64,000 bases of DNA from Bursaphelenchus xylophilus (GCA_904066235.2 CAJFCV020000002.1:6820001-6884000), one strand, 5' to 3'; positions 1-11,306 are shown, numbered from the stretch's first letter. The notes: generated by a model not told the origin, from the letters alone. Numbers and translations: made by a program.

Positions 1-1558
1 GATGAAGAAGAATCCTGGATTGAATTTGTGGATTATTTGGACAGAACTTTGTGTTCAGAGCCCGGATCTCAGAGTTCCTTGACTACGGAAGTTCAGGCCA
101 AAGAAATGGTGGAGTCGTTTAACCGGAGATCTCTCTTGAATCATTTTGTTGTTGAAAATCAGAAAACTCCGATTTCTAGAAGATCTCCGGCTGTCCCTGG
201 TACTCCTTTTTATACCCCAAGACAGCATCGCGCAGAAACAGTCGATTTTGTAACACCGCCTTCTCAAGATGAAAGCCTCGTTTTCCAAACTCCGATGACT
301 TCGTTCCCAAAAAGACGTCAGGATTCTGAGGACAATGATTTGAGCTACCTGAAAGATGTTCGTTTAAACTTATTTGAAGAATACGGTTCTGTTATTGAAA
401 TTTAACAAGAAGTATGTTTCAGAGAGTGAAGCAAAATGGTACGGGATTTGTTGATACCAAGATGAACAACAATGGCACTCCTCAAAGACCCACCAGAATT
501 CGAAGGGGTCCTCGGCGAGCTACTGTAGCTGTCGATTTAAAAAGAGAAAGTCTGACTCCGGATGCAATTGTGAATGAATTAAGGGATGGTGAAGATGGTG
601 ACTCGGGCCGTATTTCTCAGATATCGCAAAAACAAAATGCTAAAAATGAGGGACAACTGAAGAGCCGAGCAGTTCACATAAAACCGACAAATGAGAATCT
701 GGAGAGAGTTAAAAAGGAAATAGAACTCGTAAAAGAGAGACGACAGAGAGAACGGCAGAGACAATTACAGGTAAAGGATTACTGAACAGTTTTCATATCA
801 GTTATTTGTCGTCAATTGATAAGCTTTGATATCTTAGGGTCTTCAAAGAAGAATGCACGAAGTTGAAGTTAGAATGGGGGATGTGAAGTCAGTTGGTGCA
901 TATCTAGAAAGAAGCTTGGCAACAGATCCTAAGAATAAATGGGAACTCGAGCAATGGCTCATCTATGTGCAACAATATCAGACATTACGGAACGAAGAGA
1001 GGGAACTCTACCTCAAATTGAAAGCACTCAGACTACAAGAAGACTACAATCTTTTAAAAAACAAACTTCATGACATCCAGAGCGGCGAAGTAAAGCACGT
1101 TAAATATGGGGTAAGACAATATACTAGTCGCGGAAAAAAGTCCTTAGAATTTTCTGCGACTCCGCACTGTGCATGAACCCGAAAAGTGCATTTGCACAGT
1201 GCAATTTTCTTGTTTTTCCCTTATTGTCGCGCGCGATTCCCGCGACAAATCCACATTTCGAGGTGCGACGAGATTTGGGGGCCGCGAAGAATTCTAAGGA
1301 CTTTTTTCCGCGACTAGTATAACAAGTCCGGGATTAGGAGAAATAATTTTAATGTTTTAGACGGAAAAGGAGCTAATGGAACGTTTGCTGGATATACTAA
1401 ATGAGAAGGACATTGTGAAAGCCGAACTCGCCGACATTTCCAGGAATAATTGCAATCATCAGAAATCTCCGGCCGAATTAATCGAAGAATCCCCGGACTA
1501 CAAACTGTTTGAACCCGTCTTTCTCCATGACATTAGTGTAAAGACCATTCAGGTGTAA
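1..1558 (+). CDS. ehbp-1: bMERB-domain protein, EHBP1/MICAL-like (3' part)
   Basis: The frame is open from base 1, so the 5' end lies outside the window. Exons are about 1-357, 423-770, 838-1110 and 1361-1558, all joined in phase 0; the first junction (GTTCGT donor) is the weakest. The last two exons encode a charged coiled-coil: 'RRMHEVEVRMGDV', 'NEERELYLKLKALRLQEDYN' and 'TEKELMERLLDILNEKD'. This is the pattern of the bMERB domain, which binds Rab8/10-family GTPases in EHBP1, MICAL and MICAL-like proteins on recycling endosomes. The upstream part is polar and low complexity, as in the EHBP1 linker. The CH and C2 domains that would separate EHBP1 from MICAL lie outside the window, so the family is better supported than the gene name. 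The last intron carries a MITE. Confidence 0.7.
1124..1317. mobile_element. TA-flanked MITE in an intron of the bMERB gene
   Basis: A 194-bp inverted-repeat element. The first 28 bases (CTAGTCGCGGAAAAAAGTCC then TTAGAATT) are matched perfectly, as reverse complement, by the last 28, and TA dinucleotides flank both ends (1122-1123, 1318-1319). A second, inner palindrome (GCACTGTGCA / TGCACAGTGC) lies inside. TA flanks and perfect short terminal repeats point to a Tc1/mariner-type non-autonomous element; no ORF is present. It sits between the donor at 1111 and the acceptor at 1360, so it is removed by splicing. Confidence 0.85.
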
Positions 1559-1748
1559 ATAGAGTAGCCTCCTGTAAATATAGACTAATATTGTTATTTA
1601 TATTAACTTATACATTCATAATTTCGTGGCGAGATTCAACTATCCTTTCTCTTTACGTGTTTTACAATCTTTTCTGTTATCACGTTTTCTTTGTTTGAAT
1701 AAATTGATCTTTCAGAATTTTGCGAGTTTATAAAAGTGCCAGTTCCTG
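1559..1748. other. short intergenic spacer
   Basis: AT-rich spacer between the bMERB gene and the next gene on the same strand. AATAAA-like sequence occurs near 1698. No other structure seen. Confidence 0.4.
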
Positions 1749-1834
1749 TTGCGCAATAACTAATCAAGCATTTCTGTTTTGATCAGCAATTTCTCTGTCA
1801 ACGCCTCAGGTAATACTGGCACAGGTATAAAAGG
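1749..1834 (+). promoter_or_regulatory. promoter with C/EBP-like palindrome and TATA box
   Basis: TTGCGCAATAACTAATCAAG (1749-1768) contains the perfect palindrome TTGCGCAA, the consensus for C/EBP-type bZIP factors. A TATAAAAGG box follows at 1826-1834, 80 bp before the ATG at 1914. The same block order, with near-identical sequence, precedes the paralogous gene on the other strand (5121-5224). Function is inferred from this conservation. Confidence 0.6.
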
Positions 1835-1913
1835 AATATCCGGTCAGATTTCAGTCATTCATTGGCAATTTCACTTGCTCAGCTACTTGCCTCTATTTCC
1901 TATCTGTGTAATC

Positions 1914-2815
1914 ATGTTCATCGAATGGAAAAGCTTGGTCCGCTCCCTCAGAAAACGTCGTCAAGTTTTGTTGGAATTGAATACGACTGAAACGGCAAAG
2001 GAGTTGAGAAAGAAGTCAACAATGAGACGACGCCCAGCCTCCTTCAGGAAGTTCTTTGACTCCCAACCAAACGAACTCAGTTTTCATCAGAGTGTGACTA
2101 AAACGAAGAAACCCATCGACCAGACTGTCTACGTGAACGTACCGCAAAGATGTGACTCTGAAAATAGTTGCTCTACTTCTATGGCATGCTCCCAATTCTC
2201 TGAGAGTAATGGGAATACTCTTTTCGACGATGATCTTAAGCCAGCTATCTACAACAAGAAAAGGGACTTGTCGCTCTCTGATGGCAGTGAAATTGATGCT
2301 GGAACATGTGTGGATGTTGGGCATACAACATTCAAGAGTTTCGCCATTGATCCGAGTGAAATATTCGAAGACGAACCCAGTCTTATTCCCCTCGAATCCG
2401 AGAAAATGGTTTCACAATTCTTTGGAAGTACTCTCGAGTCAATTGAGACCTCAGTTCAGTCCAGCTTAGAGGCCTATAATGAATACATCAGATTGAAACA
2501 CACAATGTAAGTCAGCACCCCTTATGAGCTACATTTAACTTCTAAATAATCTAATAACAGATTTTTATTTTCAGAAGAATCTTGCAAAAGATTGTTGCAC
2601 AAAAGGACGCATTCTTTATCGAGGGACCGACTGGAATGTTGAGATCATACATGAACGGGCTTATAAACTCGTTGGAAAATACGATGGATAAGTTGGAAGA
2701 ACAATATCCTCGACTTCATGAATATGCCCACAAGAAGGGAGCCAAGAAGATGACGTTGCGAAGAATCGATGAAAATGATGAAGGAGAAGATCTGGTCGAG
2801 TTCCAAGTTTTGTAA
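1914..2815 (+). CDS. unknown protein, copy A of a tail-to-tail paralog pair
   Basis: Two exons, 1914-2506 and 2575-2815, giving about 277 residues. The join (GT at 2507, AG at 2574) has phase 2 and is identical in the partner gene at 4141-5036. The proteins share a basic start (MFIEWKSLVRSLRKRRQVLLELN here), a polar middle, and a strongly conserved stretch around the junction ('SLEAYNEYIRLKHT' then 'QKIVAQKDAFFIEG'), followed by an amphipathic helical C-terminus ('GLINSLENTMDKLEEQYPRL'). There is no signal peptide or membrane segment. I do not recognise the family. The ATG is chosen because it aligns with the partner's start and lies 80 bp after a TATA box; the frame is open further upstream. 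Confidence 0.75.
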
Positions 2816-3075
2816 TATGCTAATAATATTGCTTACTCCATAACTTAATATGTAAAATAAACAATTAAAGCGCTACTTTCGAATTTCGTTGTTACGACAT
2901 GAGAAACGAAAAAGAGTAAAGGCGTGAATGAAAGCGGTTATGACCCTAACAGAAATTTGCCAACACCATGGCTGGCAGCCACTTTAACGTTTACACAAAA
3001 TACTGTACTTTTCTGAAACAACCGGACGACGTTTTCATTTTTTTCTCGGAATACGCTTGGTTTCTCTCTATACAT

Positions 3076-3296
3076 GAGGGGTTCCGGGCAAATTCAAATT
3101 TTTTTCGGTCACGGTGCTCAGACACGCATTTCGACCGTATCGAATTTTTTATCCCGCAATGTGCAGAGGCCAAGACAGAATAAAACTTGTTCTGAACAAG
3201 GCAGGACTTGTACAGTGTGGAAGAAAAAATTTCTATGGCCGAAACGCGTGTCTGATCATCATGGCCGAAAAAATTTGAATTCACCCGGAACCCCTC
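3076..3296. mobile_element. imperfect inverted-repeat element (MITE-like)
   Basis: GAGGGGTTCCGGG followed by AATTCAAATTTTTT and a run ending CAGACACGC opens the element; the same series recurs inverted up to 3296 with scattered mismatches. The arms are about 65 bp around a ~95-bp core. The small ORFs over it exist on both strands because of the symmetry and are not genes. Exact ends and target duplication are unclear. Confidence 0.65.
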
Positions 3297-4140
3297 TTAG
3301 ATTTCGCTTGTGCTATAGAAGGCCCAACCCACGTCAATCTAGCGCATTCCGTGAACCGTGATAGACGTTTCGTCCACATACTATCCGATTGATAAAAAGA
3401 TTCTAGGTATCAAAATTCCTTCTGACGAATTTTTGGGTGACAAGATTGGCCCAAAAAATCAAGATGTGACGAAACTCCACATTGATTAAATCTTGGTTAG
3501 AAAATAGCTTTATTGACGTGCAAATCTACACGAATATCCAAGCTACAAGAACGAGCCGTTAGTAATTCGTGCGACCAATCGCAAAAACGCGCCGAATCCT
3601 GAATGTTAGCCGTTATTGTGCAATATATGTAGTAGCGCGCAATTTCTTTTTCTCTAATTTCTGCCTTTCCCTATCACTTCCTCTCTTTGTTATCTTTTCT
3701 TATAGTAAGGATTAGACGCTTTTTAACGATTGGTCGCGGGACTACCAACGCACAAGCCTTACGTTAGATTATATAATGAAACTTGGCTAACGCAACGGAT
3801 CCGTTTTGACACACATGGGCAAAAAATGTTTACATATACGATGATGCAACCTGCACTTTTGGGTTGCAGAAATCACTTTTTCCATTTTCATTGCGAATTT
3901 TATACTGCCTGCGGGGCTCCTTACAATTTTCATATTTTGTGAAAGCTGGATTTTTATTCAACTGCCATGCCAAATTTTTACCTTCTTGTACAAACGGCTA
4001 GCGAGGTATGGAGAAAAAAGCAAGCCGTTAAAATTGAAAAAGTCGGGTAGATCACAGAATGCCGGGTATCGAATTTATTCAAAAATCTTTAAAATTATAA
4101 ATAAAATATGTATTTACTGATTAAATAAAAAGTGTCAGAT
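3297..4140. other. intergenic, degenerate inverted repeat
   Basis: Between the two convergent paralogs. GCGACCAATCG near 3570 recurs inverted near 3728-3738 with weak similarity around it, suggesting a decayed palindromic element of about 180 bp. The rest is unremarkable AT-rich sequence; the 70-codon ORF at 3730 has no recognisable content. Confidence 0.4.
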
Positions 4141-5036
4141 CTAGAATTCAACCGCATCTTCACCAATTTTCTGCATGCCTTTCTTGTGGAATTTCATCCC
4201 CTTCTGTCGAGCATAAGTGTGTAAACGAGGGTAATCCTTCTCCAGGTTCTTCATTGCACTTTCCAGCGATGAAATTAAACCGTTCAGGCATAATTTTAAC
4301 ATTTCGGAAGAGCCTTCAGCCAAGAATTCATCTTTGCTCTGGGCCATCTTTTGTATGATCAATCTAAAAACAAAAGTTTATCAATAATTTTAAAACAGTA
4401 AAGTGCTTACATTGTGTGTTTGAGTCTGATATATTCATTGTATGCTTCCAGGCTGGACTGGACTGATGTTTCAAGGAATTCGGTGGTACTTCCAAAGAAT
4501 TCAGATACCATTTTCTCCGCCCTTTCCCACGATTCTAATACGATTGCACTCGGTTTATTGTCCTCCAATGTCTTTGGATCGATGGCGAAACTGTGAACTG
4601 AATCCTGTTCATTGATTTTGGAGCTGGTTTCATGATTGTCGAGAGTTACCGTCATCTTTCCAGATTCGTGATAATCATCCTTCGTGATGCTGTAGATGGC
4701 CGGCCTCAGATCATCCCCAAAGATCTCTCCGCCGTTACTTACGGAGAATCGGGAACAAGCAGCTGATGTAGACGAACTGACTTGATGCGCATCCTCATTT
4801 TCATAAACCGTCTTTTCCAAGGGCTTCCTTCTTCTGTAGATATCTTGTTTTAGATTCATCTCCTTCCGTTTTGAATCACCAAAAAAATATCGTAAAGAGG
4901 ACGAACGACGTTTGATGCCGACCTTCTTCTTCAACTGATTCTCCATCAATTCCACCGCTGTGTTCGTATTGTTCAGTTCTAAAACAATCTCTCGACGATT
5001 CTTTAGAGCTCGGACCATCTTCTTGAGTTGAATCAT
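4141..5036 (-). CDS. unknown protein, copy B of a tail-to-tail paralog pair
   Basis: Two exons on the minus strand, 5036-4411 and 4363-4141, about 282 residues. The intron sits at exactly the same codon and phase as in copy A. Shared features are the basic start (MIQLKKMVRALKNRREIVLE), an 'RRSSSLRYFFGDSKRKE' block matching 'RRPASFRKFFDSQPNE' in copy A, 'SFAIDP', 'EKMVSEFFGST', 'SVQSSLEAYNEYIRLKHT' and a helical C-terminus. Similarity is highest at the C-terminal half and weak in the acidic middle, so the duplication is not recent. No family is recognised. The two genes converge, with 1.3 kb between their stops. Confidence 0.75.
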
Positions 5037-5120
5037 GACGGAAGATGGAATAAATAATAAGTAGACACAACAGGTTCGACAGTAGCTGGTCTTAAAAATC
5101 CAAATGAAAAGACCGGATCT

Positions 5121-5224
5121 GCTTTTTAAACCCAGTGCAGAGATATTACCCGGAGTGTTGGCAGAGGAAGCCTTGCTTGTTGATTTAACAGAAATTTGAG
5201 GGATCTTGATTAATTATTGCGCAA
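5121..5224 (-). promoter_or_regulatory. promoter of copy B, matching that of copy A
   Basis: Read on the minus strand: TTGCGCAATAATTAATCAAG (5224-5205), then blocks like those of copy A (ATTTCTGTT, TCTG.CAAC, GGTAATA), then a TTTAAAAAGC TATA-like box (5130-5121), 85 bp before the ATG. Twenty bases around the palindrome differ from copy A at a single position. Confidence 0.6.
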
Positions 5225-5230
5225 TTGCGA

Positions 5231-7747
5231 CAAGCAGAAATTAAATCTTTATTTCCAATATTATTCTAAATTGAGTGAGGTAATTTGAATAGAATTAATA
5301 TAACACAACGAACTCTAAAAAAACGGTGTGCATTTCCCAGTACGAATATGGTATACGGTTCGTTAATGACCGCAACGTCGTCCATTCGAGATTGTTTTTG
5401 TTTTCCTTCGTACCAGTTGGAATTTTAAATAACATCTGGTTCAAAATTTTGCATAATCCGCAGACAATGCCTGAGGGTGTTTGTCGTCATTGTTCTATTT
5501 TTATTTGCAAACCAAAATGACCTACTCAATCCCCAGATAATAATAATGTTCAGAGATGGGCTTAGTCTCTTTGCTTCTCTTCTTTCTGTATTTCTGGAGG
5601 TTTTCAGAGTGTATTATGTAGTAGGATGAGTGACTCTACTTAATCTTTCATCGAGGAAAAAGTCATGAGTCATGTTGGGAATAAAAAAATCACATCCACG
5701 GTTCGAATGATGGCAAAATAATAATTTTTTGGCTTGCATTGTGACGACAAAATGCAGCTCAATGTGTTTTTGCCTCATTTAAAAAAAACTTTTTGACGCA
5801 CGTTTCCTCCATTTTTGCATCTAAATTTCCCATTTTCTTTTGCATCTTATTACGAAACATTGCACGGTAATTAAAAGTAGCGGAATTGGACGAGCTTAAA
5901 GGAAATGAGGTCAAAGACGAGTTGATTCGATTAAAGAATGCTCCAGTTTACTGTAAGTTGACTTTGAAATAAGAATAAGTGTTGTTTTAATCTGGGTCTA
6001 AAACAATCATGTCCATGAAACCTTATTCCAAAGTTATCTCTGTACTCGGAGGCAACAATAAGATAAAAGTTCAGAGTTTTCTCTGGGGATCTCAAAGTGA
6101 GTTCATAAAAGATTAATTTAAATTATTTTTTTTTTGGTTGAGTAATAAAACTTTGTTCAAAAAGTGTTGTCGTACTCTCTTTTTGCAAAAATTTTACCGG
6201 GGATCCATCGATATTTCCGCACTTCTATAATATGAACTTCCCATTCCACGCCCATTATGAGCTTGTACTTCTAATTACTTTGTCTAAAAATGGGTTTTTC
6301 AACTTACAACTTGTCCTCTAACAGCCTGTAATTAACCCGTTTAATTAACTTTTCCAGCCACTTTTGACCGTCACGATATCGAAAGATACCTCTGTTCCAT
6401 TTTTTTACAGTATTCAAGTTTTTTTCGACATATCTAAACATTTACCTATACCGTTACATGTTTTAATTTATTACTTTTTCCTTTCCTCATGGCTCACAGT
6501 TAATTAATCCAATAAAGATTAATTCTGAATTAGAAGAGAGAATTTGGAGAGATGATAGAGGCTAGAGAAACAAAGAAATAATGTCGGAGGAGGGTCCGGT
6601 AGTCTTTTTCTTTGGTAATTAGGACCTTAATGTATCGCTTGTGATGGCTCTCAGAATAAGGCGCAATGATATGCCCGACCAAAGATACGAGTTTGTTGCG
6701 CAAGATGACATTACTGTACTCTTTTTGCAGCAATTTTTATTTCAATGCCAAATTTATTTTATGATGCCTGAGGCTGTTCTCTGGCCGTATGAATCCCCAT
6801 TTCCTTAATTTCTTTTCTTTTGCATACCAAAAATTATGAAAAATGCAGAAATGTAATCTTTCCAAAACAAACTCAAATATCTTTACACTCTTCTTTCATG
6901 GGCTGTAAATTGTTGGGAAAAGGCTCTCTACCCATAGTGATGTTTGTTTTCCCAACTAGATTCACTGTTATGGATGTACATGTGTAATAATATTGCTTAT
7001 AATTTTTACGGTTTATTTGATGACTTAAATTATGTCGAATGTAATGACTGCCTGAAGAAAAGGTCTTTGAGTGAGAGAAATGACGTGTCGCCTTAAAAAG
7101 TGTTGCTATTCTTGACACTCCAAAAAAAGGGCGGGGTTTTAATGCATATCCAAAAAAAAGTTACAGAGGAATTCAGATTACTTGAACAAGTTCTTGGATC
7201 AATGTAAAATTTAGTACTTCTAATTATGTTCTTACAGGCATGAGCTTAATTCTGGTAATTCCATTAGTATAGTATTCCTCCCACTCCGTGTTTGCAAAGT
7301 TTGTTTTTGTTATAATTACTTTTCGCCATTTAGAAAATAGCGGAAATTACCGTTCTTTTTGGGGGTTCTGATCTTTTGGCAGTTAAGCCTGCAAACAGCG
7401 GATGTTACGTAGCAATGGGAGTGTTACTTCCCAGTTTCTTTAATGGTTGATGCCTTCGTCTGGAATAGTGAATACAGTCATTGTTGAGTACCTTGAAATA
7501 TCCATAGTTTAAGGCTCTATTTCATGTCTAGGATAATTTAAAGTGAGTAATTTCTATCTGTAATACCTCACAAGATTGATGTTTACATTAAAGACGTGTC
7601 TATCTTTATTTCCTTCTTTTTTTTTTACTTGCACTTTCCTCTATATCATTCAAATCGCCGGTTGTGTTTAACCTTTACCATTCGAACCAAGAAGAGAAGA
7701 CGTCAACGACCGTACACAGCGGATTTGAGACGGATCTGGGGGTGATG
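5231..7747. other. 2.5 kb intergenic, no gene seen
   Basis: AT-rich DNA with only short, composition-driven ORFs. I saw no convincing splice-joined coding sequence, RNA gene or long repeat. Confidence 0.4.
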
Positions 7748-8002
7748 TTAAATCTGGCGGCTCAAAAATCTCTTACACTTTGGAGATTTGGGAGATCCCA
7801 GCTTGTAATACGCAGATAAATCCAGAAAAGGGGCGTCTTTTCTCTTAAACGGAGATTCACTGTAAAAATACTGGTCCGGCAGATACAACGCCTCAGGCAA
7901 TTGTTGTCTCTTTGGATGACATTTGGAGATTTCTTTGTCCCCTTTCAGATTAAATGTTTTCCAGAACTCTAGGCTATAATCCCCAATGTTTTTAGTCGAC
8001 AT
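7748..8002 (-). CDS. small uncharacterised ORF, 84 residues
   Basis: A single uninterrupted frame starting MSTKNIGDYSLEFWKTF and ending RFLSRQI. It is basic and rich in Lys, Pro and aromatic residues, with no signal peptide or membrane segment. It is divergent from the secreted-protein gene that starts 180 bp away. The composition looks more protein-like than the neighbouring random ORFs, but nothing is recognised and it could be spurious. Confidence 0.35.
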   Translation of the reverse strand: MSTKNIGDYSLEFWKTFNLKGDKEISKCHPKRQQLPEALYLPDQYFYSESPFKRKDAPFLDLSAYYKLGSPKSPKCKRFLSRQI

Positions 8003-8181
8003 TTATTGTATTTACAGGGCCATTCTTCTTGTTTTATTACCTATTCCGTTCCCAAAACTTCGTCTTTTGCAAATCCAAATTTAATATTTGTAATAAATTA
8101 TTTAATAAATCTACGACATTCGTTGAATTATGTAGCAAATTGTACGACTTTTTGATTAAGCTGACTTAATTTAGGTTCAGA

Positions 8182-9592
8182 ATGCAGTCACCCCTTCAAT
8201 TGGTCTTATTAATATTCATCTTAACCATCACTATCACCACAGTCCGACCTGAAAGAGCCTTCAGAAGAATCCGAGAGCTTCTTGGAGCTGATGAATCCCC
8301 ATCTCAAGAAGAACTTCTGCGGATTTGTGCCAACATATTATCATCTAGGAACGGTGAGTGCATCAACCAGAGTCTAAATCTTCGATTTAGCTCAATTTTT
8401 CGAAGAGAATGTAGTCCTCAGTCCAGATGGCGATGAAATTCCGTTGAGTTTGGTTCAGAAAGAGATCCCAGAAGTCAAATACGAGGTGAGTTTACAGACC
8501 TACTTAACCGTACTTTACCATCATTCTAATTATATTACTTTAGATTGTTGATCCCACAGACAGACTTGAGAGGATTGCCCGGACTCTCAGGTCGAGTGTC
8601 TATGCCCCCAAACTCTGTGAACCCGAGAATTTTTTCCCCAAAGTCCTCGACCACCAACTAAGTTGTAAACAAGTGAGTCTTGAACACGTCCCTCTTGTCT
8701 CTAAATGCAGTGCTTATCTGTATTTAGGTGAGGCCTATGGCACCCGAATCAATTTTAGTTGCCATTTTCACACATTTTCTCGTTCATACCTGTGAAAACG
8801 GCGGTTAATCGATCTTACCACACACTGAATCAAAATGAAAATTCGTATTTTCGGAGGAAAATTTTCATAATTTGTAGATGGCAATAGTGAATTGGCCCTG
8901 CATTATCAGTCACTTTCTAACCTTCCTGCTGTCCCCCCTTTTTGAAGTGATCCACATCAAAAATGTGTAATCCCACAAAAAAAAGATCCTGTTTTTTTGA
9001 AAACAGGACATGACTTTGGTAGTAGAGCAAATGTTTTCACTTAATCTTGGAATTATGCACTTCGATGACGCCAAATCCTTTCGAATCCATCCGGCAATGT
9101 GTTTCTCCACCATTCTTTTTACAAACATCACCGAATTTTGTAAAGTTTACGTTTAATCCCGACTTTGGAAGTATTAAGAGGTTTCAGTGATATCAAGGTG
9201 ACATTATTCTGAATATCAGGATAGGTATTTTTCAGTCATGATATGACTGTAGTCCTCTTTTCAAGGATTAACTGTTTTAGGATTACCTGTCCAGGGCAAA
9301 GCGAATCACATTAATCCGTTAAAAAAAGTTACGTGAAGAGATTCCCAGTCGAGTAACGAGCTCTGGTTGGGAACTAATTCCATTGTCCTTTGCGTTCCCG
9401 TAACTCCTCGATGTTTTCTTATAACAATTCCTTCAGATCTGCCAATCTTGTGTCCCAGGCTCGGCCGCAGTCTGCCATCAGAAGAACCATCGGTTCCCAG
9501 GTGTTGCCCAAACTTGTTTCTGCACTTATGACACGGACAGACCTCTTCACAATGCAGTCCTTGTGCTCAAGAACGGCGTCTCCCAGATATAA
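8182..9592 (+). CDS. secreted cysteine-rich protein (possible cystine-knot-like ligand)
   Basis: Four exons: 8182-8353, 8391-8485, 8544-8672 and 9437-9592, all phases matching, about 183 residues. It begins with a signal peptide (MQSPLQLVLLIFILTITITT). The middle is helical and acidic. The C-terminal 70 residues carry seven Cys: KLCEP, LSCKQICQSC, AVCHQ and QTCFCTY, ending in a CxC motif. The last exon reads 'ICQSCVPGSAAVCHQ' in a frame different from the larger overlapping ORF, which is a shadow. CxC near the end occurs in several cystine-knot growth factors, but the spacing does not let me assign one. The 764-nt third intron is far longer than the others. Confidence 0.7.
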
Positions 9593-9989
9593 ATCTTACT
9601 GTAATTACACGAGAATTAAAGAGTTGAACAGAAAAAAACAACAACATTGGGTTGATCTCATTCCTCCTGAGGAAGATTTGTTGCCAAATATGTAATACAT
9701 AAACCAATTGAAAAGTGTTGGAGAAGTTAAAACCGGAATTGTTGTGTGTTGTGATCGCCGGGGTTATTAATAAATACTGAATGAGTAATGGTCTGATCTC
9801 TCGTCATTGCATTTCGGGTAATCATAGCTGGCCGGATCAACAGTTTTCGCGAAAAAAGAGCTTTTTAGAAAACATTGGATCATAATGATGGGGATAGACG
9901 TACAAAAAAGGATTTGAAAACAGGATCAAGCCCCAGCTATATTAACTTAATCCCCGTTTCAATAATGAAACTGTTCATCTACTCTCTGC
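9593..9989. other. intergenic with poly(A) signal
   Basis: AATAAATACTGA near 9769 could serve as the poly(A) signal of the preceding gene. Nothing else is evident before the next TATA box. Confidence 0.4.
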
Positions 9990-9997
9990 TATAAAAG
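9990..9997 (+). promoter_or_regulatory. TATA box
   Basis: TATAAAAG followed by CCCGGGG, 45 bp before the ATG of the GLFG precursor gene: a short, conventional core promoter suggesting strong transcription. Confidence 0.55.
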
Positions 9998-10042
9998 CCC
10001 GGGGATTTGCAAAGATTTCATCAGTTGTTCAATTGTCTCAAA

Positions 10043-10822
10043 ATGAGATCTGTTCTGGTTCTGTTGGCTGTTTCAGCCCTAGGTAAGCCCTTTCCAGTCT
10101 ACAGTATCCCTCACAAACTTCCCTTCTAATATACTACTTTAGGTTACTGTCAACTCCCTGATGTTTCCCTGCCCCCACTCGGATTGTCTTTGCCCCCAGG
10201 TATCAGTCTGCCCCCAGGGGTTAGTCTTCCGGCCGGTCTCCCAGGAGCTCCAGAATCCCGAAGAAAACGTGGTCTCTTCGGGGGAGCTGAAGGCGTTTCC
10301 GAAGGCCCAGTGAGTGGACCACCAGGCCCACCTGGAATCAGCGGACCCCCTGAGGGCGTGAGCGGACCCCCATTGAGAGCCCGACGAGGCTTGTTCGGAG
10401 GAGAAGCTGAAGTTACCCCAGGAATTCCCTCCCTCGGAGGTTTGCCCAGTGATCTCCCGGAAGGAGTCAGCCCTCCAGCCGGTCTTCCAGCAGCCCCAGA
10501 AAACCGTAGAAAACGAGGTCTTTTCGGAGAATCAGGTGTACCTACTGGTCTTCCTCCAGTCAGCGGAGTCCCCGGATTCAGCGGTCTTCCCGAGGTCAGC
10601 GCTCCTCCCTCTCTTCCAGGAGTCAGCGGACCAGTCCCAGGCGAATCTCCAGTTGCCAAGAGACAAGTCCTTCCAGCCGGGGCTTCGGTACCACCCAGTT
10701 CATCCTCCGAGAGCAAAGAAAGCGGGTAAGTTACAGTATCCCAATGCAGGACACTCTCTTGTAGTTCCCATGAACATGGCTCCAGCGACCATCAACATCA
10801 CCACTCAACACCCTCCGCTTGA
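10043..10822 (+). CDS. secreted multi-peptide precursor with furin-like sites and GLFG repeats
   Basis: Exons 10043-10082, 10143-10725 and 10765-10822, about 226 residues. Exon 1 encodes the signal peptide (MRSVLVLLAVSALGYCQ). The mature chain is Pro/Gly/Ser/Val-rich with 'SLPPGISLPPGVSLPAGLPG' repeats. It contains three dibasic sites each followed by the same peptide start: ESRRKR-GLFGG, LRARR-GLFGG and ENRRKR-GLFGE, plus VAKR-QVLP. R-x-K/R-R is the classic furin/proprotein-convertase signal, so the protein is probably cut into several peptides of about 40-60 residues. The tail is His-rich (HEHGSSDHQHHH). Cuticle, silk-like or peptide-hormone roles are all possible; no family was recognised. 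The long antisense ORF is a low-complexity shadow. Confidence 0.8.
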
Positions 10823-11030
10823 ATACATCACCCTACGACCATCAGCTCATTCCAGCTCCCATCCAATATTATACTACTGTAAATATTTTACAGTGTTATA
10901 ATGCGTATTCGTTTCTATCGTAATAAAGTCGGACATGAATTGATCACGGCCCTTTTTATAAAATAAACCAAATTGCATCATATAAACTGCACATCAGTAA
11001 GCCCTACAAATTACAGTAATCGCATGAAAG

Positions 11031-11306
11031 ATATAAGGATGGTGACATACAAATCAAATCGGGTTTCGTGGCCAGAAACCGCCATTTCTTGTCTGTTAGG
11101 CTTCTAGACAAGAAATGCGGAATTCTTGTCTGAAATTGCGTAACATTGCGCAATATTGCGCAAATTTCTGCTCTCTCCTCGTGAAGATTTTTTTCTTTTT
11201 TCTCTGCAAGAGAATTGCGCATTTCTTGTCTAGAGGCCTAACAGACAAGAAATGGCGGTTTCTGGCAACGAAACCCGATTTGATTTGTATGTCACCATCC
11301 TTATAT
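11031..11306. mobile_element. foldback MITE with ~88-bp arms
   Basis: The left arm opens ATATAAGGATGGTGACATAC and continues through TTTCTTGTCTGTTAGG. The right arm is its near-perfect inverse, with two or three mismatches in about 88 bp. The core has GCGCAA/TTGCGC runs. The ends suit a TA target duplication. No coding capacity; ORFs on both strands mirror one another. Confidence 0.85.

Noticed and set aside
2991..3361. Overlapping ORFs on both strands
   Set aside because: Explained by the symmetry of the inverted-repeat element at 3076-3296.
9390..9695. 101-residue ORF starting MRSRNSSMFSYNNS
   Set aside because: Another frame of the same stretch, entered by a good acceptor in matching phase, gives the Cys-rich final exon of the secreted protein.
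10150..10716. 188-residue antisense ORF over the GLFG precursor
   Set aside because: It mirrors the Pro/Gly codon bias of the sense gene; no signal peptide, and splice structure and TATA box support the plus strand.
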